Notes: generated from the letters alone by a model not told the origin. DNA of 64,000 bases from Pseudomonas salomonii (GCF_900107155.1 NZ_FNOX01000004.1:466391-530390), one strand, 5' to 3'. Positions 1 through 9,791 are shown, counted from the stretch's first letter. Numbers and translations: made by a program.

Positions 1-538
1 CGCCCAACAGCAGCGCGGCAATCGCCAGAATCCCCGAGCCGCAGCCAAAGTCCAGGACGTTGCAGTCGCTCAGGTCCTGGCCGTCCAGCCATTCCAGGCA
101 CAGCGCGGTGGTAGGGTGAGTACCCGTGCCGAACGCCAGGCCCGGGTCCAGCAGCAGGTTGACGGCATTCGGCTCAGGCGCGGCGTGCCAGCTTGGCACG
201 ATCCACAGGCGCTGGCCGAAACGCATCGGTTGGAAGTTGTCCATCCAGCTGCGTTCCCAGTCCTGGTCTTCGATTACTTCGCTGTGATGCTCCGGCAGCG
301 GGCTGCCAGTGAGCAATTGCATATGGGCCAGCACGGCGGCGGCATCGGTGCCGTCTTCGAACAGGGCCAGCAGGTGGGTGTGGGACCACAGCGGCGTGGT
401 GTTGAGTTCCGGTTCGAAGATCGGCTGGTCTTCGGCATCCATGAAGGTCACCGACACGGCGCCGACTTCAAGGAAAGCGTCTTCGTAGGTTTCGGCTTGT
501 TCTGGGCTGATGGCGAGACGGACTTGCAGCCAAGGCAT
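1..538 (-). CDS. prmA: Ribosomal protein L11 methyltransferase PrmA (partial, 3' end outside window)
   Basis: This gene runs off the left edge; about 179 N-terminal residues of an enzyme usually near 290 residues are present. The start is ATG at 538 on the minus strand, giving [11 protein letters not shown]. PrmA trimethylates ribosomal protein L11 using S-adenosylmethionine. The visible part has the N-terminal substrate-recognition region and the start of the Rossmann methyltransferase fold, with the SAM-binding motif DFGCGSG near residues 163-170 just before the edge. It lies downstream of accC on the same strand, the usual Pseudomonas order, separated by a terminator and repeats. Confidence 0.93.
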   Translation of the reverse strand, partial: MPWLQVRLAISPEQAETYEDAFLEVGAVSVTFMDAEDQPIFEPELNTTPLWSHTHLLALFEDGTDAAAVLAHMQLLTGSPLPEHHSEVIEDQDWERSWMDNFQPMRFGQRLWIVPSWHAAPEPNAVNLLLDPGLAFGTGTHPTTALCLEWLDGQDLSDCNVLDFGCGSGILAIAALLLG

Positions 539-629
539 GGCGGGCACCTTTGAAAAAATGAGTGTGCGACGGCAGGGTCGCGAAAGCGCGCAAGTTTACG
601 CGAGCGGCGAGTTTGTGGCGAGCGGGCTT

Positions 630-779
630 GTGTGGGAGCTGGCTTGCCTGCGATGCAGTCGCCGCGGTCTGTCTATGGCGATCGTTCCCACGCTCCGCGT
701 GGGAATGCCGCCCAGGACGCTCTGCGTCCGTGACGCGGAGCGTCACAAGATGCATTCCCATGCGGAGCGTGGGAACGAG
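630..779. repeat. Half REP plus long imperfect inverted repeat
   Basis: Positions about 630-655 hold one arm of a REP element (GGGAGCTGGCTTGCCTGCGA type). Positions 681-779 hold a second repeat family: an outer inverted repeat (CGTTCCCACGCTCCGCGTGG at 683-702 against its near-complement at 753-777) enclosing an inner pair of GACGC...GCGTC stems. A close copy lies at 3311-3422. With the flanking terminator this fills the gap between accC and prmA; no coding sequence is seen in it. Confidence 0.8.
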
Positions 780-801
780 CATAAGAACAGGTGTGCCACA
801 A

Positions 802-830
802 ACAACAAAGCCGCCCGAAGGCGGCTTTGT
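802..830 (-). terminator. Rho-independent terminator after accC
   Basis: On the minus strand, 12 bases after the accC stop, AAAGCCGCC pairs with GGCGGCTTT around a short loop (807-815 with 820-828), followed by a T-rich tail (TGTTGTTTG). It would end the aroQ-accB-accC transcript before prmA. Confidence 0.8.
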
Positions 831-842
831 TGGGTGGAGCAC

Positions 843-2204
843 TTACTGGTTGGCCAGCTTGTGTTCCAGGTAGTGAATGTTCACACCACCTTCGCAGAAG
901 CCTTCATCGCGGACCAGATCCCGATGCAGCGGGATGTTGGTCTTGATGCCGTCAACCACGATTTCGTCCAGGGCATTGCGCATACGGGCCATGGCCTCGT
1001 CGCGGGTGGCGCCCCAGGTGATCAGCTTGCCGATCAGCGAGTCGTAGTTGGACGGAACCTTGTAGCCGCTGTACAGGTGCGAATCCACACGCACGCCGTT
1101 GCCGCCCGGCGCGTGGAAATGCTTGACCAGGCCAGGGCTTGGGATAAAGGTTTTCGGGTCTTCGGCGTTGATCCGGCACTCCAGGGAGTGGCCGTGGATC
1201 TTCACGTCGTCCTGGGTGAAGGACAGCACGTTGCCGGCGGCGATGCTCAGCATCTCCTTGACGATGTCGATACCGGTGACCATCTCCGAAACCGGATGCT
1301 CTACCTGCACACGAGTGTTCATCTCGATGAAGTAGAAGCGGCCGTTCTCGTAGAGGAACTCAAAGGTACCGGCGCCACGGTAATTGATGTCGATGCACGC
1401 CTTGACGCAGCGAGCCAGGACTTCCTGGCGCGCGGTTTCGTCCAGGCCCGGTGCCGGTGCTTCTTCCAGCACCTTCTGGTGACGACGTTGCAGCGAGCAA
1501 TCGCGGTCGCCCAGGTGGATGGCGTGGCCCTGGCCGTCGGACAGTACCTGCACTTCCACGTGACGTGGGTTGGTCAGGTACTTCTCCAGGTAGACCATCG
1601 GGTTGCCGAACCAGGCAGCCGCTTCGGAGCGGGTCTGCTTGGCAGCTTCGATCAGGTCTTCTTCCTTGTGCACCACACGCATGCCGCGACCACCACCGCC
1701 ACCGGCGGCCTTGATGATCACCGGGTAACCGACTTCGCGACCAATGCGCAGGGCGGTTGCCTCGTCTTCCGGCAGTGGGCCGTCGGAACCTGGAACGGTT
1801 GGCACGCCGGCTGCGATCATGGCGTCCTTGGCCGACACCTTGTCGCCCATCAGGCGAATGGTTTCGGCTTTAGGGCCGATGAAGGCGAAGCCGGATTTTT
1901 CCACCTGTTCGGCGAAATCGGCGTTTTCCGCGAGGAAGCCGTAGCCTGGGTGGATGCCATCAGCGCCGGTCACTTCAGCGGCTGCGATGATGTTCGAGAC
2001 TTTCAGGTACGAGTTCGTGGCCAGTGGCGGGCCGATGCAAATGCTTTCGTCCGCCAGTTTCACGTGCATCAATTCGGTATCGGCCGTCGAGTAAACAGCG
2101 ACGGTCTTGATGCCCTCTTCCTTACAGGCGCGCAGGATACGCAGCGCGATCTCGCCGCGGTTGGCGATCAGGACTTTTTGCAGTTTCTTCGCAGGTTTCA
2201 ACAT
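843..2204 (-). CDS. accC: Acetyl-CoA carboxylase, biotin carboxylase subunit AccC
   Basis: AccC carboxylates the biotin carried on AccB using ATP and bicarbonate, the first half-reaction of malonyl-CoA synthesis for fatty acids. The protein has 449 residues, the family length, when started at ATG 2204 (MLKPAKK); GGAG lies eight bases upstream. A longer reading from 2225 would overlap accB and is less likely. The N-terminal [14 protein letters not shown] motif, the glycine-rich ATP-grasp loop GGGGRGM, the [10 protein letters not shown] segment and the catalytic [10 protein letters not shown] segment are all intact. It sits directly downstream of accB, so the two subunits are made from one transcript. 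Nothing unusual. Confidence 0.97.
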   Translation of the reverse strand: MLKPAKKLQKVLIANRGEIALRILRACKEEGIKTVAVYSTADTELMHVKLADESICIGPPLATNSYLKVSNIIAAAEVTGADGIHPGYGFLAENADFAEQVEKSGFAFIGPKAETIRLMGDKVSAKDAMIAAGVPTVPGSDGPLPEDEATALRIGREVGYPVIIKAAGGGGGRGMRVVHKEEDLIEAAKQTRSEAAAWFGNPMVYLEKYLTNPRHVEVQVLSDGQGHAIHLGDRDCSLQRRHQKVLEEAPAPGLDETARQEVLARCVKACIDINYRGAGTFEFLYENGRFYFIEMNTRVQVEHPVSEMVTGIDIVKEMLSIAAGNVLSFTQDDVKIHGHSLECRINAEDPKTFIPSPGLVKHFHAPGGNGVRVDSHLYSGYKVPSNYDSLIGKLITWGATRDEAMARMRNALDEIVVDGIKTNIPLHRDLVRDEGFCEGGVNIHYLEHKLANQ

Positions 2205-2221
2205 CGAAGGCGCTCCGCGGT

Positions 2222-2680
2222 TCAAACGATGGTGAACAGCGGCTGGTCGTACTCAACCGGCTGACCGTTTTCTACCAGGATGGATTCGATGACGCCGGCT
2301 TTTTCAGCCGTGATGTGGTTCATCATTTTCATCGCTTCAACGATGCAGATGGTGTCGCCCACTTTCACGGTTGCGCCGACTTCAACGAAGGCTGGCGAGG
2401 TCGGTGCCGGGGTGCGGTAGAAGGTACCGACCATTGGCGACTTGACCACGAAGCCGTTCAGCGCAGGCGCGGCCGGGGCGGCCGGTGCAGCAGCAGCCGG
2501 GGCGGCGGCAGGTGCGGCAGCCGGAGCAGGTGCTTGCATCTGTGGCGCGTAGAACTGTTGAGCCGGGGTCTTGCTGTGGCGGCTGATCCGTACGGATTCT
2601 TCGCCTTCCTTGATTTCCAGCTCGTCGATACCGGATTCTTCCAGCAGTTCGATCAGTTTCTTAACTTTACGGATATCCAT
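2222..2680 (-). CDS. accB: Acetyl-CoA carboxylase biotin carboxyl carrier protein AccB
   Basis: AccB carries the biotin that shuttles CO2 from AccC to the carboxyltransferase. It has 152 residues. An N-terminal domain ([17 protein letters not shown]) is joined by an Ala/Pro-rich flexible linker at about residues 44-76 to the biotinyl domain. The biotinylation motif EAMKM is present, with the acceptor lysine at residue 118. The gene follows aroQ by 24 bases and precedes accC by 17 bases. This is the standard aroQ-accB-accC operon of gammaproteobacteria. Confidence 0.97.
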   Translation of the reverse strand: MDIRKVKKLIELLEESGIDELEIKEGEESVRISRHSKTPAQQFYAPQMQAPAPAAAPAAAPAAAAPAAPAAPALNGFVVKSPMVGTFYRTPAPTSPAFVEVGATVKVGDTICIVEAMKMMNHITAEKAGVIESILVENGQPVEYDQPLFTIV

Positions 2681-2704
2681 GAATCATCAACTCCCAAGGG
2701 TCGG

Positions 2705-3160
2705 TCAGGGGCGCTTGGCCGGTTGTTCAAGTTGTTCCAGGGCGGCCTCCAGGGCCAGTCGGTAACCGCTGGCGCCAAGGCCGCAGATCACACCTACCGC
2801 TACGTCGGAGAAGTAGGAGTGATGGCGGAAAGCTTCGCGTTTGTGCACGTTCGACAAATGCACTTCGATAAATGGGATGCTCACCGCCAGCAGCGCGTCA
2901 CGTAATGCAACACTTGTATGCGTAAAAGCGGCGGGATTGATCAGGATAAAGTCCACGCCTTCGCCACGCGCGGCATGGATGCGATCAATCAATTCGTACT
3001 CGGCATTGCTTTGCAGGTACAGCAAATGGTGGCCGGCTTCACGCGCCCGGCGTTCCAGATCAAGGTTGATCTGTTCCAGGGTCACCGCCCCGTAGACGCC
3101 CGGTTCGCGGGTGCCAAGCAGGTTCAGGTTGGGTCCGTGAAGAACCAGAAAGGTCGCCAT
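2705..3160 (-). CDS. aroQ: Type II 3-dehydroquinate dehydratase
   Basis: AroQ converts 3-dehydroquinate to 3-dehydroshikimate in the shikimate pathway. The protein has 151 residues, the usual length of the dodecameric type II enzyme. Family motifs are complete: the N-terminal [10 protein letters not shown], the flexible-lid REPGVYG with the catalytic tyrosine at position 23, NPAAFTHTS, and [17 protein letters not shown], which carries the catalytic histidine and lid-contacting arginine. It is the first gene of an aroQ-accB-accC transcript. Confidence 0.97.
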   Translation of the reverse strand: MATFLVLHGPNLNLLGTREPGVYGAVTLEQINLDLERRAREAGHHLLYLQSNAEYELIDRIHAARGEGVDFILINPAAFTHTSVALRDALLAVSIPFIEVHLSNVHKREAFRHHSYFSDVAVGVICGLGASGYRLALEAALEQLEQPAKRP

Positions 3161-3203
3161 CGGCTGTTCCTTGTTATTGATGTGGGTGCGTCAGAACCCG
3201 GCG

Positions 3204-3233
3204 ACTATGCCGCAAAGCCTTTGTGACTGTCCA
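3204..3233 (-). promoter_or_regulatory. Candidate sigma70 promoter for aroQ-accBC
   Basis: On the minus strand TGGACA (3233-3228) and CATAGT (3209-3204) are separated by 18 bases and lie about 45 bases upstream of the aroQ ATG. Both hexamers are only moderately close to consensus, so this is a candidate. Confidence 0.35.
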
Positions 3234-3310
3234 GTTCTATGCAGTAGGCGGCACGATTAGCGATGATTGCACAAAATTTGTGACTGTGAGGCTGGATTTG
3301 GTCAGTGATT

Positions 3311-3422
3311 GATCGTTCCCACGCTCCGCGTGGGAATGCCGCCCCGGACGCTCCGCGTCCCGCTCTGAAGTCGTGACGCGGAGCGTCACAGGATGCATGA
3401 CCACGCAGAGCGTGGGCACGAT
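3311..3422. repeat. Long imperfect inverted repeat (second copy of the 681-779 family)
   Basis: CGTTCCCACGCTCCGCGTGG starts the element and an imperfect complement (CACGCAGAGCGTGGGCACG) ends it, with inner GACGC/GCGTC stems. It lies between the ctpL-like gene's 3' end and the aroQ promoter region. The rest of the gap 3161-3432 holds the aroQ promoter and no gene. Confidence 0.8.
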
Positions 3423-3432
3423 CTCGATCGCA

Positions 3433-5394
3433 TTAGACGCGAAACGCCTGCACCGCAGTGTTCAGCTGCCCACCCAGTTCCAGCAAATGCTCACCCTGGC
3501 TACGTCCTTGGCCGATGCGCAGCAAATTATCCTCGCCCAGCTGGTGAATCCGCTCGCTGTTGTCACGAATCTCACTGACGGCGCCACTCTGCTGCGCGGT
3601 CACATCGGCGATGCGCACGGCAGTGTCGGAGATGGTCTGGATCGCCCCGACGATTTCATCCAGCGCGCCGTCGGCCGCCTGGGCCTGCTGGGCGGTGGCC
3701 TCGGCGTGTTCGACCTGGGCGCGCATGCCCTGCACCGACTGATGGGCGGCGCTTTGCAGGCCGGTGATCAACCCCTGGATTTCAGCAGTGGCGCCCGCCG
3801 TGCGTTGGGCCAGGGTGCGCACTTCGTCAGCCACCACGGCAAACCCGCGCCCGGCTTCCCCGGCGCGGGCCGCCTCGATGGCGGCGTTGAGGGCCAGCAG
3901 GTTGGTCTGGTCGGCAATCGAGCGAATCACGGTGAGCACGCCGCCGATGGTGGCGGATTCTTCCGCGAGTTTCTCGATCATCTGGGCGTTTTGCTGCACT
4001 TCACCCACCAGCGCATGCAAGCCGGTGAGGCTCAGGCCGATCACCCGTTGGCCTTGTTCCACGGCCAGGCCCGCACTGCGGCTGGCACCCGCAGCTTGGC
4101 TGGCGTCGCCGGCCACTTGCTGGATGGTGGCTTCCAGCTCGCCCAAAGAGTCGCGGATCTGTGCGGTATCACCCGCTTGGCGCTGCGCACCATCATGCAA
4201 GCCACTGCTCAGCTCGGCCAGGGCGCGACTGCTACCGGCGACTTCTTCGGCATTCCCGCGAATGGTGCCCACCAGGGCCACCAGATACGCGCGCAAGCGG
4301 TTCAGCGAGGCTTCAATATCGTGCAGTTCGCGGTTGGTCTTGCCCAACGCAATCGGCTGGCTGAAATCACCTTCGGCCCAGGTCGACAGCGCCGGCGCAA
4401 GGTTGGTCAGCACCCGCGCCAGGCGCCGTTGCAGGGTGTCGATCAGCAGGGCAATCAACAGGATCAGGCCGATCATCACGCCTTGCAGCAGGCGGACTTC
4501 ACCCTGGATCCTGGCGTGTTGGGCGCGCACCACCGGCTCCAGGCCGGAGATGGCCTGTTGCACGGCGGCGATTTTCAGGTGGGTCGCGGCGGCCAGTGCG
4601 GTGCGTTGCTGGATTTGCTCGCGGGTACGCTGGAGTTCGGCGGGGTAGCGGGTCAACAGGCTGTTGAGTTCGCGCTTGAGGTCGACGCCAGTGTCCTGGG
4701 CTTCGGTTTTTGTGGTGTTTTCAAGGCCCATCATGGCGGAAAAATCATCGGCGCCGGATTCGCTGCTGGCCTTGACGCCCAGCAATGGCAATGCGGCCAA
4801 CAGGTCCGCCTGGGTACGGATACTGGCGACTTCGCGTTCCACGTCATCGGCCAACTCCGCGCGCCCGCTGCTGACCAGCTTGTCGCGGGCCAGGGACAGT
4901 TTGCCCAGGTGCTGGGACGCAGCCAGCAACGGCGGCAGGTAGCGAGCGGCGTCCGGTGCGTTGGCGCCCGTGGCGTATTGGCTCAGTTGCTCCAGGTTCG
5001 CGCCCAGCTCACGTTCGGCTTGCAGCAACAGGGCTTGCGGGTCACCCGCCAGTTTGCCGGCGGCGAGCAGCTCGGTTTTGCTGAAGGTATCCAGATCCAC
5101 CAGGCTGGGGCGCAGGTTTTGCGCAAGGTCTTGCGGCAACTCGTCCAGATGCTGCAACAGGCTTTCCAGGCTTTGACTGGCGCTGCTCAAGCGCAGGGCA
5201 TCGCCGCTGGACAGGTAGTCGTCAATGTTGCGCGCGGCCTGGTTCTGAAAGGTCTGCGACAGGCTCAGGTAGCGTTCCATCAGCAGATAAGGCCGTTCCA
5301 GTGCGCGTTGCGACCACCAAAGCGTGGCCCCAAGGGCCAGGCACACGGCCACCAGCAGAAGGGTATTGAGATTGGTCAGCAGCTTCAGGCGCAT
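3433..5394 (-). CDS. ctpL: Methyl-accepting chemotaxis protein, CtpL-like
   Basis: A transmembrane chemoreceptor. Numbering from an upstream TTG (5406), TM1 is at about residues 14-31, a large periplasmic helical sensor region at 32-307, TM2 at 308-324, a HAMP domain at about 325-378, and the cytoplasmic signalling domain to the C-terminus. The hairpin tip [17 protein letters not shown] is intact. I use the ATG at 5394, giving 653 residues; neither start has a strong ribosome site. Its position between aroQ and the GcbA-like cyclase matches P. aeruginosa PA4844, the low-phosphate chemoreceptor CtpL. The phosphate ligand is inferred from that homology and position. No dipZ gene lies between it and aroQ, unlike PAO1. 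Confidence 0.88.
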   Translation of the reverse strand: MRLKLLTNLNTLLLVAVCLALGATLWWSQRALERPYLLMERYLSLSQTFQNQAARNIDDYLSSGDALRLSSASQSLESLLQHLDELPQDLAQNLRPSLVDLDTFSKTELLAAGKLAGDPQALLLQAERELGANLEQLSQYATGANAPDAARYLPPLLAASQHLGKLSLARDKLVSSGRAELADDVEREVASIRTQADLLAALPLLGVKASSESGADDFSAMMGLENTTKTEAQDTGVDLKRELNSLLTRYPAELQRTREQIQQRTALAAATHLKIAAVQQAISGLEPVVRAQHARIQGEVRLLQGVMIGLILLIALLIDTLQRRLARVLTNLAPALSTWAEGDFSQPIALGKTNRELHDIEASLNRLRAYLVALVGTIRGNAEEVAGSSRALAELSSGLHDGAQRQAGDTAQIRDSLGELEATIQQVAGDASQAAGASRSAGLAVEQGQRVIGLSLTGLHALVGEVQQNAQMIEKLAEESATIGGVLTVIRSIADQTNLLALNAAIEAARAGEAGRGFAVVADEVRTLAQRTAGATAEIQGLITGLQSAAHQSVQGMRAQVEHAEATAQQAQAADGALDEIVGAIQTISDTAVRIADVTAQQSGAVSEIRDNSERIHQLGEDNLLRIGQGRSQGEHLLELGGQLNTAVQAFRV

Positions 5395-5447
5395 GCGTGG
5401 TTTCAACCGACAGCAAAAGATAAGTGCCTGAAGTTATTGCGTTTTCA

Positions 5448-7118
5448 TTACAAAGTTATGACGGATTCGGTGAATTCCGGTGAAAAGGTGGCACTTTGCT
5501 TTGATGTGCGCGCGGCTTGCACGCGGTTGCGTCCTGCGTTCTTGGCGCGGTACAGCGCCTCGTCGGCCTGGGCAGCCATCATCAGGCTGTCGGAATCGTC
5601 GCACAGCTCCACCAGCCCGGCGCTGAAGGTGCACCACAAATCCTGCGGCTGGGCCGGGTAGTGAATTTCGGCAAAGCGCCCACGGATTTCGTCCAGCACC
5701 TTGCAGGCCGATTCCAGGTCGGTGTCGGGCATCACAATGGCGAACTCTTCGCCGCCGTAGCGGCCGATGTAGTCGGTCTTGCGCAGGCGCTGCTTGAGAA
5801 ACAGCGCCAGGCTCTTGATGACGCGGTCGCCCATGGGGTGGCCGTGGCTGTCATTGACGCGCTTGAAGTGGTCGATGTCGAGCATTGCAAAGCTCAGCGG
5901 CTTGTTCTCGCGGCGGGCGCGGAAGCTGCAGTCTTCGAGCAATTGCAGGATGTGAGTGTGGTTGTACAGCCCGGTCAGGCTGTCGCGTACCATCCGCGCC
6001 TTGAGGTTGCGCGCCCGCGCCGCGCGGTTGCGCACGGTGGTGATCAGGTGGCGCGGCTTGATCGGCTTGGTGAGGAAGTCGTCGCCGCCTTCGCTCATGG
6101 CGTCCAGTTGTTTATCCAGATCGTCTTCGGCCGACAGGTAGATGATCGGCACACTGACGTAACGGTCGTTGTGGCGAATCACCTTGGCCAGCTCGGTGCC
6201 GGTACAGGCGGGCATATACATGTCGAGGATGATCAGGTCCGGCTGGAAATCCGCCAGTTCGGCCATGGCCTGGATCGGTTCGATCAAGGTGCGCGTGACG
6301 ATGCCGGCGCTGTTGAGCAGGCGCTCGGTGTGCAGCGCCTGGGCCCGTGAGTCATCGATGATCAGTACTTTATAGGGTTCGTACTGCGCGACGCAGGTCA
6401 GCACTTCGATCTTTTCCAAGAGGCTCGACGCTTCCAGGGTGCCGGTGAGGAACTCCTGGCCACCGGCGCGCACCGCGGCCAGGCGCGTTGGCGTGTCGGT
6501 TTCATGCAGGCTGAAAAACAGCAGCGGCAGCTTTTGCTCGAGGCCTTCCTGGGCTTCGGCGGCCAGCTTGAGGCCCAGGCCCGCGCCGCAGAAGTCCACA
6601 TCCATCACGATCGCCGAGGGCAGGCGCTCGGCCAGGGAGGCGCGAAACGCCGCCACACTGTCCAGGGACTGGGCGCTCATGCCGAAGAATTCCAGTTGCT
6701 TGGCCAGGCGTTCGGCGCGGTCGTGATCGGCGAGCATCACGTAGATGGGCTTGCGCATCGGTGGCAGAAAGGTTTGTTCCAACTGGTCGCCCTGACGCAG
6801 GCCGGTGCGGGACAGGCGTTGCATCAGGCGGTTGAGTTCGGTGATGACCTGGCTGCTCAGGCGGCCGCGATTTTCGTCCACCACCTTGAGCGATTCGCCG
6901 ATGTGCCGCGCCAGTTGGCCGTGTTCCGGCTGTTCGAAACGCTCGGCAAAGCGCAGCAGGCGCAGGTTGGCTTCGCTGAGTTCGGACAAGTCGGTATTCG
7001 ACCATTCGCTGCGTTGCAGGCGTTGCCAGATCTCAAGAATTTGACGTGCCTGATGAATTACCCGCTGGGCAAAATGGTGCTTGAGACGCTCACGGCTGGG
7101 GTCTTCTGGCTCGGTCAT
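5448..7118 (-). CDS. gcbA: Diguanylate cyclase with two receiver domains, GcbA-like
   Basis: This 556-residue cytoplasmic protein makes cyclic di-GMP. An N-terminal helical region is followed by a degenerate receiver-like domain (YVMLADHDRAERL), a canonical receiver domain (VLIIDDSRAQ, acceptor in ILDMYMP, KPI lysine) and a C-terminal GGDEF domain. The active site reads GGEEF, the competent variant. An RKTD product-inhibition site lies exactly five residues upstream, so feedback by c-di-GMP is expected. Domain order and position next to ctpL match GcbA (PA4843), which influences initial attachment and dispersal in Pseudomonas. It reads toward ctpL with a 53-base gap. Confidence 0.92.
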   Translation of the reverse strand: MTEPEDPSRERLKHHFAQRVIHQARQILEIWQRLQRSEWSNTDLSELSEANLRLLRFAERFEQPEHGQLARHIGESLKVVDENRGRLSSQVITELNRLMQRLSRTGLRQGDQLEQTFLPPMRKPIYVMLADHDRAERLAKQLEFFGMSAQSLDSVAAFRASLAERLPSAIVMDVDFCGAGLGLKLAAEAQEGLEQKLPLLFFSLHETDTPTRLAAVRAGGQEFLTGTLEASSLLEKIEVLTCVAQYEPYKVLIIDDSRAQALHTERLLNSAGIVTRTLIEPIQAMAELADFQPDLIILDMYMPACTGTELAKVIRHNDRYVSVPIIYLSAEDDLDKQLDAMSEGGDDFLTKPIKPRHLITTVRNRAARARNLKARMVRDSLTGLYNHTHILQLLEDCSFRARRENKPLSFAMLDIDHFKRVNDSHGHPMGDRVIKSLALFLKQRLRKTDYIGRYGGEEFAIVMPDTDLESACKVLDEIRGRFAEIHYPAQPQDLWCTFSAGLVELCDDSDSLMMAAQADEALYRAKNAGRNRVQAARTSKQSATFSPEFTESVITL

Positions 7119-7417
7119 ATCCTGACTACTAGTGAGGGTGCATGCTGAGGTCGACTGATGGCTCTATGCTAGCACCTCTTTTCTGTTGCATGAGTGTCAT
7201 ACGTCAATTAAGTACACGTCTTGGGTATTCATTTATCGACTCAATGGTCGCGCTGCGTAAAAAGCGTGCATCCTTTATAGTCGAACGCCTCCCACCTGCC
7301 ACGTTCGGTTAAAAGCCCCGCGCCGATGGGCACGATGGGGTAGGGTTGTGGTCGGAGTGTTTGACCGCACCCGGACAATTGACGTGCATGAACTCAAGTG
7401 ATTGAAAGGATATCGCC
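7119..7417. promoter_or_regulatory. Divergent promoter region between gcbA and the DUF2333 gene
   Basis: About 300 bases without a gene. On the plus strand a TATAGT hexamer at 7276-7281 with a weak CTGCGT 17 bases upstream (7253-7258) could be a promoter for the DUF2333 gene. The gcbA-proximal side is relatively AT-rich. No strong hairpin was seen. Confidence 0.35.
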
Positions 7418-8485
7418 ATGCTGGACTGGAAAAACCGTGCAGGCAGTGCCAAAGGCCCCGCCCCTGAGCCAAAGTCGACCCAACGCGGCTACTTTCGCAA
7501 CCTGCTGATGAGCAAAGCGCTGCTCAGCGTGCTGGCCTTGTACCTGTTGGTCACCGGCGGCCTGGGTTGGTACTGGAGCGAAGAGCCGGCGCTGTTCCCG
7601 GTCCAGCAAAACGCCCAGCTTGCCGCCGAGAAGGAAGGCAAGCAGATGGTGATTGGCTACACCACCGTCGAAACCCTCAAGACCGTGGTCGGCACCTTGC
7701 TGAACAAGCCCGGTGGCTACATTTCCAACGACCGTTTCCCGCCAGGCCTGTGGATGGACAACATGCCGAGCTGGGAATACGGCGTGCTGGTGCAAGTGCG
7801 CGACCTGACGCGCGCCCTGCGTAAAGACTTTGCCCGTTCGCAGTCGCAGTCGGCTGAAGACGCAGATTTGGCCAAGGCCGAGCCGCGCTTCAACTTCGAC
7901 AACAAGAGCTGGGTGCTGCCGTCCAGCGAGTCGGAATACCAGGAAGGCATCAACTCCCTGAGCCGCTACGAAGCGCGCCTGTCCGACCCGAACCAGAGGG
8001 GCGCGCTGTTCTATGCCCGCGCCGACAACCTGAACAACTGGCTGGGCGATGTCGCCACGCGCCTGGGGTCGTTGTCGCAACGTCTGTCGGCCAGCGTAGG
8101 CCGGGTAAAATTGAACACCGCACTGAAAACCGAAGCCCTGGCGCCGGGTGAAGTGCCGCAGGTCGATGAAGAAGTGGTGGAAACCCCATGGATGCAGATC
8201 GACAACGTGTTCTACGAAGCCCGTGGTCAGGCGTGGGCCTTGTCGCATTTGCTGCGTGCGATTGAAGTCGACTTCGCCGACGTGCTGGCCAAGAAAAACG
8301 CCACCGTCAGCGTGCGTCAGATCATTCGCGAGCTGGAAGCCTCGCAGGAACCGGTATGGAGTCCTATGATTCTTAACGGCAGTGGCTTTGGCATCCTCGC
8401 CAACCACTCGTTGGTCATGGCCAACTATATTTCCCGGGCAAACGCTGCAGTTATAGATTTGCGTCAGCTCCTCAACCAGGGGTGA
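7418..8485 (+). CDS. DUF2333 family inner-membrane protein
   Basis: A 355-residue protein anchored by one N-terminal membrane helix at about residues 31-50, with a short cytoplasmic tail and a long periplasmic domain. AAAGGA precedes the ATG. The family (DUF2333) is conserved in pseudomonads at this position (PA4842) and has no assigned biochemical function. Its C-terminal end overlaps the start region of the Nudix gene, so the two are translationally coupled and probably form an operon. Confidence 0.85.
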   Translation: MLDWKNRAGSAKGPAPEPKSTQRGYFRNLLMSKALLSVLALYLLVTGGLGWYWSEEPALFPVQQNAQLAAEKEGKQMVIGYTTVETLKTVVGTLLNKPGGYISNDRFPPGLWMDNMPSWEYGVLVQVRDLTRALRKDFARSQSQSAEDADLAKAEPRFNFDNKSWVLPSSESEYQEGINSLSRYEARLSDPNQRGALFYARADNLNNWLGDVATRLGSLSQRLSASVGRVKLNTALKTEALAPGEVPQVDEEVVETPWMQIDNVFYEARGQAWALSHLLRAIEVDFADVLAKKNATVSVRQIIRELEASQEPVWSPMILNGSGFGILANHSLVMANYISRANAAVIDLRQLLNQG

Positions 8486-8487
8486 TG

Positions 8488-9024
8488 ATGGACGCTACTC
8501 CCAACGAGGCCGCACACCGTGTGGCCTCTGATGCTGAACTGATCTGCTGGGTCGACGAGCAGGACAACCTGCTCGGTCACCTCGTCAGGTCCGACCTGCG
8601 CCAGCGCGGCCTGATCGGCCGGTGCACCTTTATCTTTCTGTTCAACACCGCCGGTGAGCTGTGTGTGCACCGACGCACCCTGAGCAAAGCCCTGTACCCC
8701 GGTTTTTGGGACACGGCGGCAGGTGGCATGGTGGCGGCGGGCGAGAGCTACGCGGTGTCGGCTGCTCGTGAGTTGGAAGAAGAACTCGGGGTGGGCGGTG
8801 TGGAATTGGTCGAGCATGACCATTTTTACTTTGAGGACGGTGATAGCCGGTTGTGGTGCACATCTTACTCGGCAGTGTGGGATGGCCCGCTGTGCTTGCA
8901 GCCCGAAGAGGTCATGGAAGCGCGGTTTTTGCCCCTTGAAACGGTCCTGCAGGAAGCTGAACTCAAGCCTTACTGCCCGGATGCTCAAGAGGGCCTGCGG
9001 CGCTATCTGGCCTCACGTCGCTAA
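8488..9024 (+). CDS. Nudix hydrolase
   Basis: A Nudix-superfamily pyrophosphohydrolase of about 178 residues. The Nudix box is perfect: glycine, five residues, GE, seven residues, then RELEEELGV. The segment CVHRRTLSKALYPGFWD resembles isopentenyl-diphosphate isomerase/YfcD-type Nudix enzymes, so a nucleotide substrate is not certain. Three in-frame starts lie together (GTG 8482, ATG 8485, ATG 8488); ATG 8488 is best placed, five bases after AGGGG. All overlap or abut the upstream stop TGA at 8483-8485, indicating coupling. Position matches PA4841. Confidence 0.9.
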   Translation: MDATPNEAAHRVASDAELICWVDEQDNLLGHLVRSDLRQRGLIGRCTFIFLFNTAGELCVHRRTLSKALYPGFWDTAAGGMVAAGESYAVSAARELEEELGVGGVELVEHDHFYFEDGDSRLWCTSYSAVWDGPLCLQPEEVMEARFLPLETVLQEAELKPYCPDAQEGLRRYLASRR

Positions 9025-9052
9025 AGTTGCATAAATTGGCGCTATTTGGCCC

Positions 9053-9081
9053 TTAGCAATCGGGCTTTTTGCCGTTACACT
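9053..9081 (+). promoter_or_regulatory. Candidate sigma70 promoter for the SUI1-type gene
   Basis: TTAGCA (9053-9058) and TACACT (9076-9081) are separated by 17 bases. Transcription would begin near 9088 and leave a 5' leader of about 120 bases before the GTG at 9208. Confidence 0.45.
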
Positions 9082-9124
9082 GCGCGCCTTTTCACCCGAA
9101 CCGCCTTGGCGTTTCGGTAGCGCT

Positions 9125-9177
9125 GCCCCTGCCTGAGTGGGGCTTCGCGGTCGGTAAGTTGCCTTAGCGAATACCGA
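9125..9177 (+). other. Two hairpins in the leader of the SUI1-type gene
   Basis: GCCCC (9125-9129) can pair with GGGGC (9139-9143), and TCGGTA (9151-9156) with TACCGA (9172-9177). Both fall between the candidate promoter and the start codon. No T-tract follows, so they are not obvious terminators. A regulatory role is inferred only. Confidence 0.35.
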
Positions 9178-9207
9178 TCAGTCTTTGTCCTCCCAAGAGG
9201 ATTGCCG

Positions 9208-9579
9208 GTGGCCAAAAAAGCCGCATCCTTCGCCGCCCTTGGTGGCCTGGTATTTTCCACCGACGCAGGTCGACACTGCCCGGACTGTCGTCAGCCCGTG
9301 GATTCGTGTACCTGTAAACAGACCCTGATCCCTGAAGGCGACGGCATTGCCCGCGTACGACGCGAGAGCAAGGGCCGTGGCGGCAAGACGGTGACCACCA
9401 TCACCGGCGTGCCCCTGGCCGAAGAGGCCCTGAAGGAACTCGCTACCACGCTGAAAAAGCGCTGTGGCACCGGTGGCGCGTTGAAAGACGGCGTCATCGA
9501 GATCCAGGGCGATCACGTCGAGTTGCTGTTGGCCGAGCTGATCAAGCTGGGTTACAAGGCGAAGAAATCCGGCGGCTAG
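9208..9579 (+). CDS. yciH: SUI1/YciH-type translation initiation factor
   Basis: A 123-residue protein of the bacterial SUI1/eIF1-like family, whose E. coli member YciH affects initiation fidelity in vitro and whose wider role is unclear. The start is GTG 9208 (VAKKAASFAALGG), seven bases after AAGAGG; an in-frame TTG at 9202 is worse placed. The N-terminal part has a CPDCRQPVDSCTC cysteine cluster that may bind zinc. The SUI1 core contains RRESKGRGGKTVTTITG and the C-terminal LIKLGYKAKKSGG. Position before speA matches PA4840. Confidence 0.93.
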   Translation: MAKKAASFAALGGLVFSTDAGRHCPDCRQPVDSCTCKQTLIPEGDGIARVRRESKGRGGKTVTTITGVPLAEEALKELATTLKKRCGTGGALKDGVIEIQGDHVELLLAELIKLGYKAKKSGG

Positions 9580-9791
9580 CCGCCTCTGTGAAACCCACCC
9601 CGATGACCGCTTTGCTGAACGCGAACGCTCGTCTCCATGGTTTTCACAGAGCCTGTTCCTGACCGGTGTCTAAACTCTGCCCTGCGAGTGGGGTCTACCT
9701 TCCTTACAGGCAAATCGTCATTTTCATTCTTTAGACTTCGCCAGCCTTGCAACAAGGCGTGGTGATCTTCGACTTTATATAGGGGACTTCG

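Noticed and set aside
510..2264. 584-residue plus-strand open reading
   Set aside because: Runs through repeats and antisense to accC, which is unmistakable.
3373..5661. 762-residue plus-strand open reading
   Set aside because: Antisense of the chemoreceptor and the end of gcbA in GC-rich DNA; its Gln/Ala/Gly-rich sequence has no domain.
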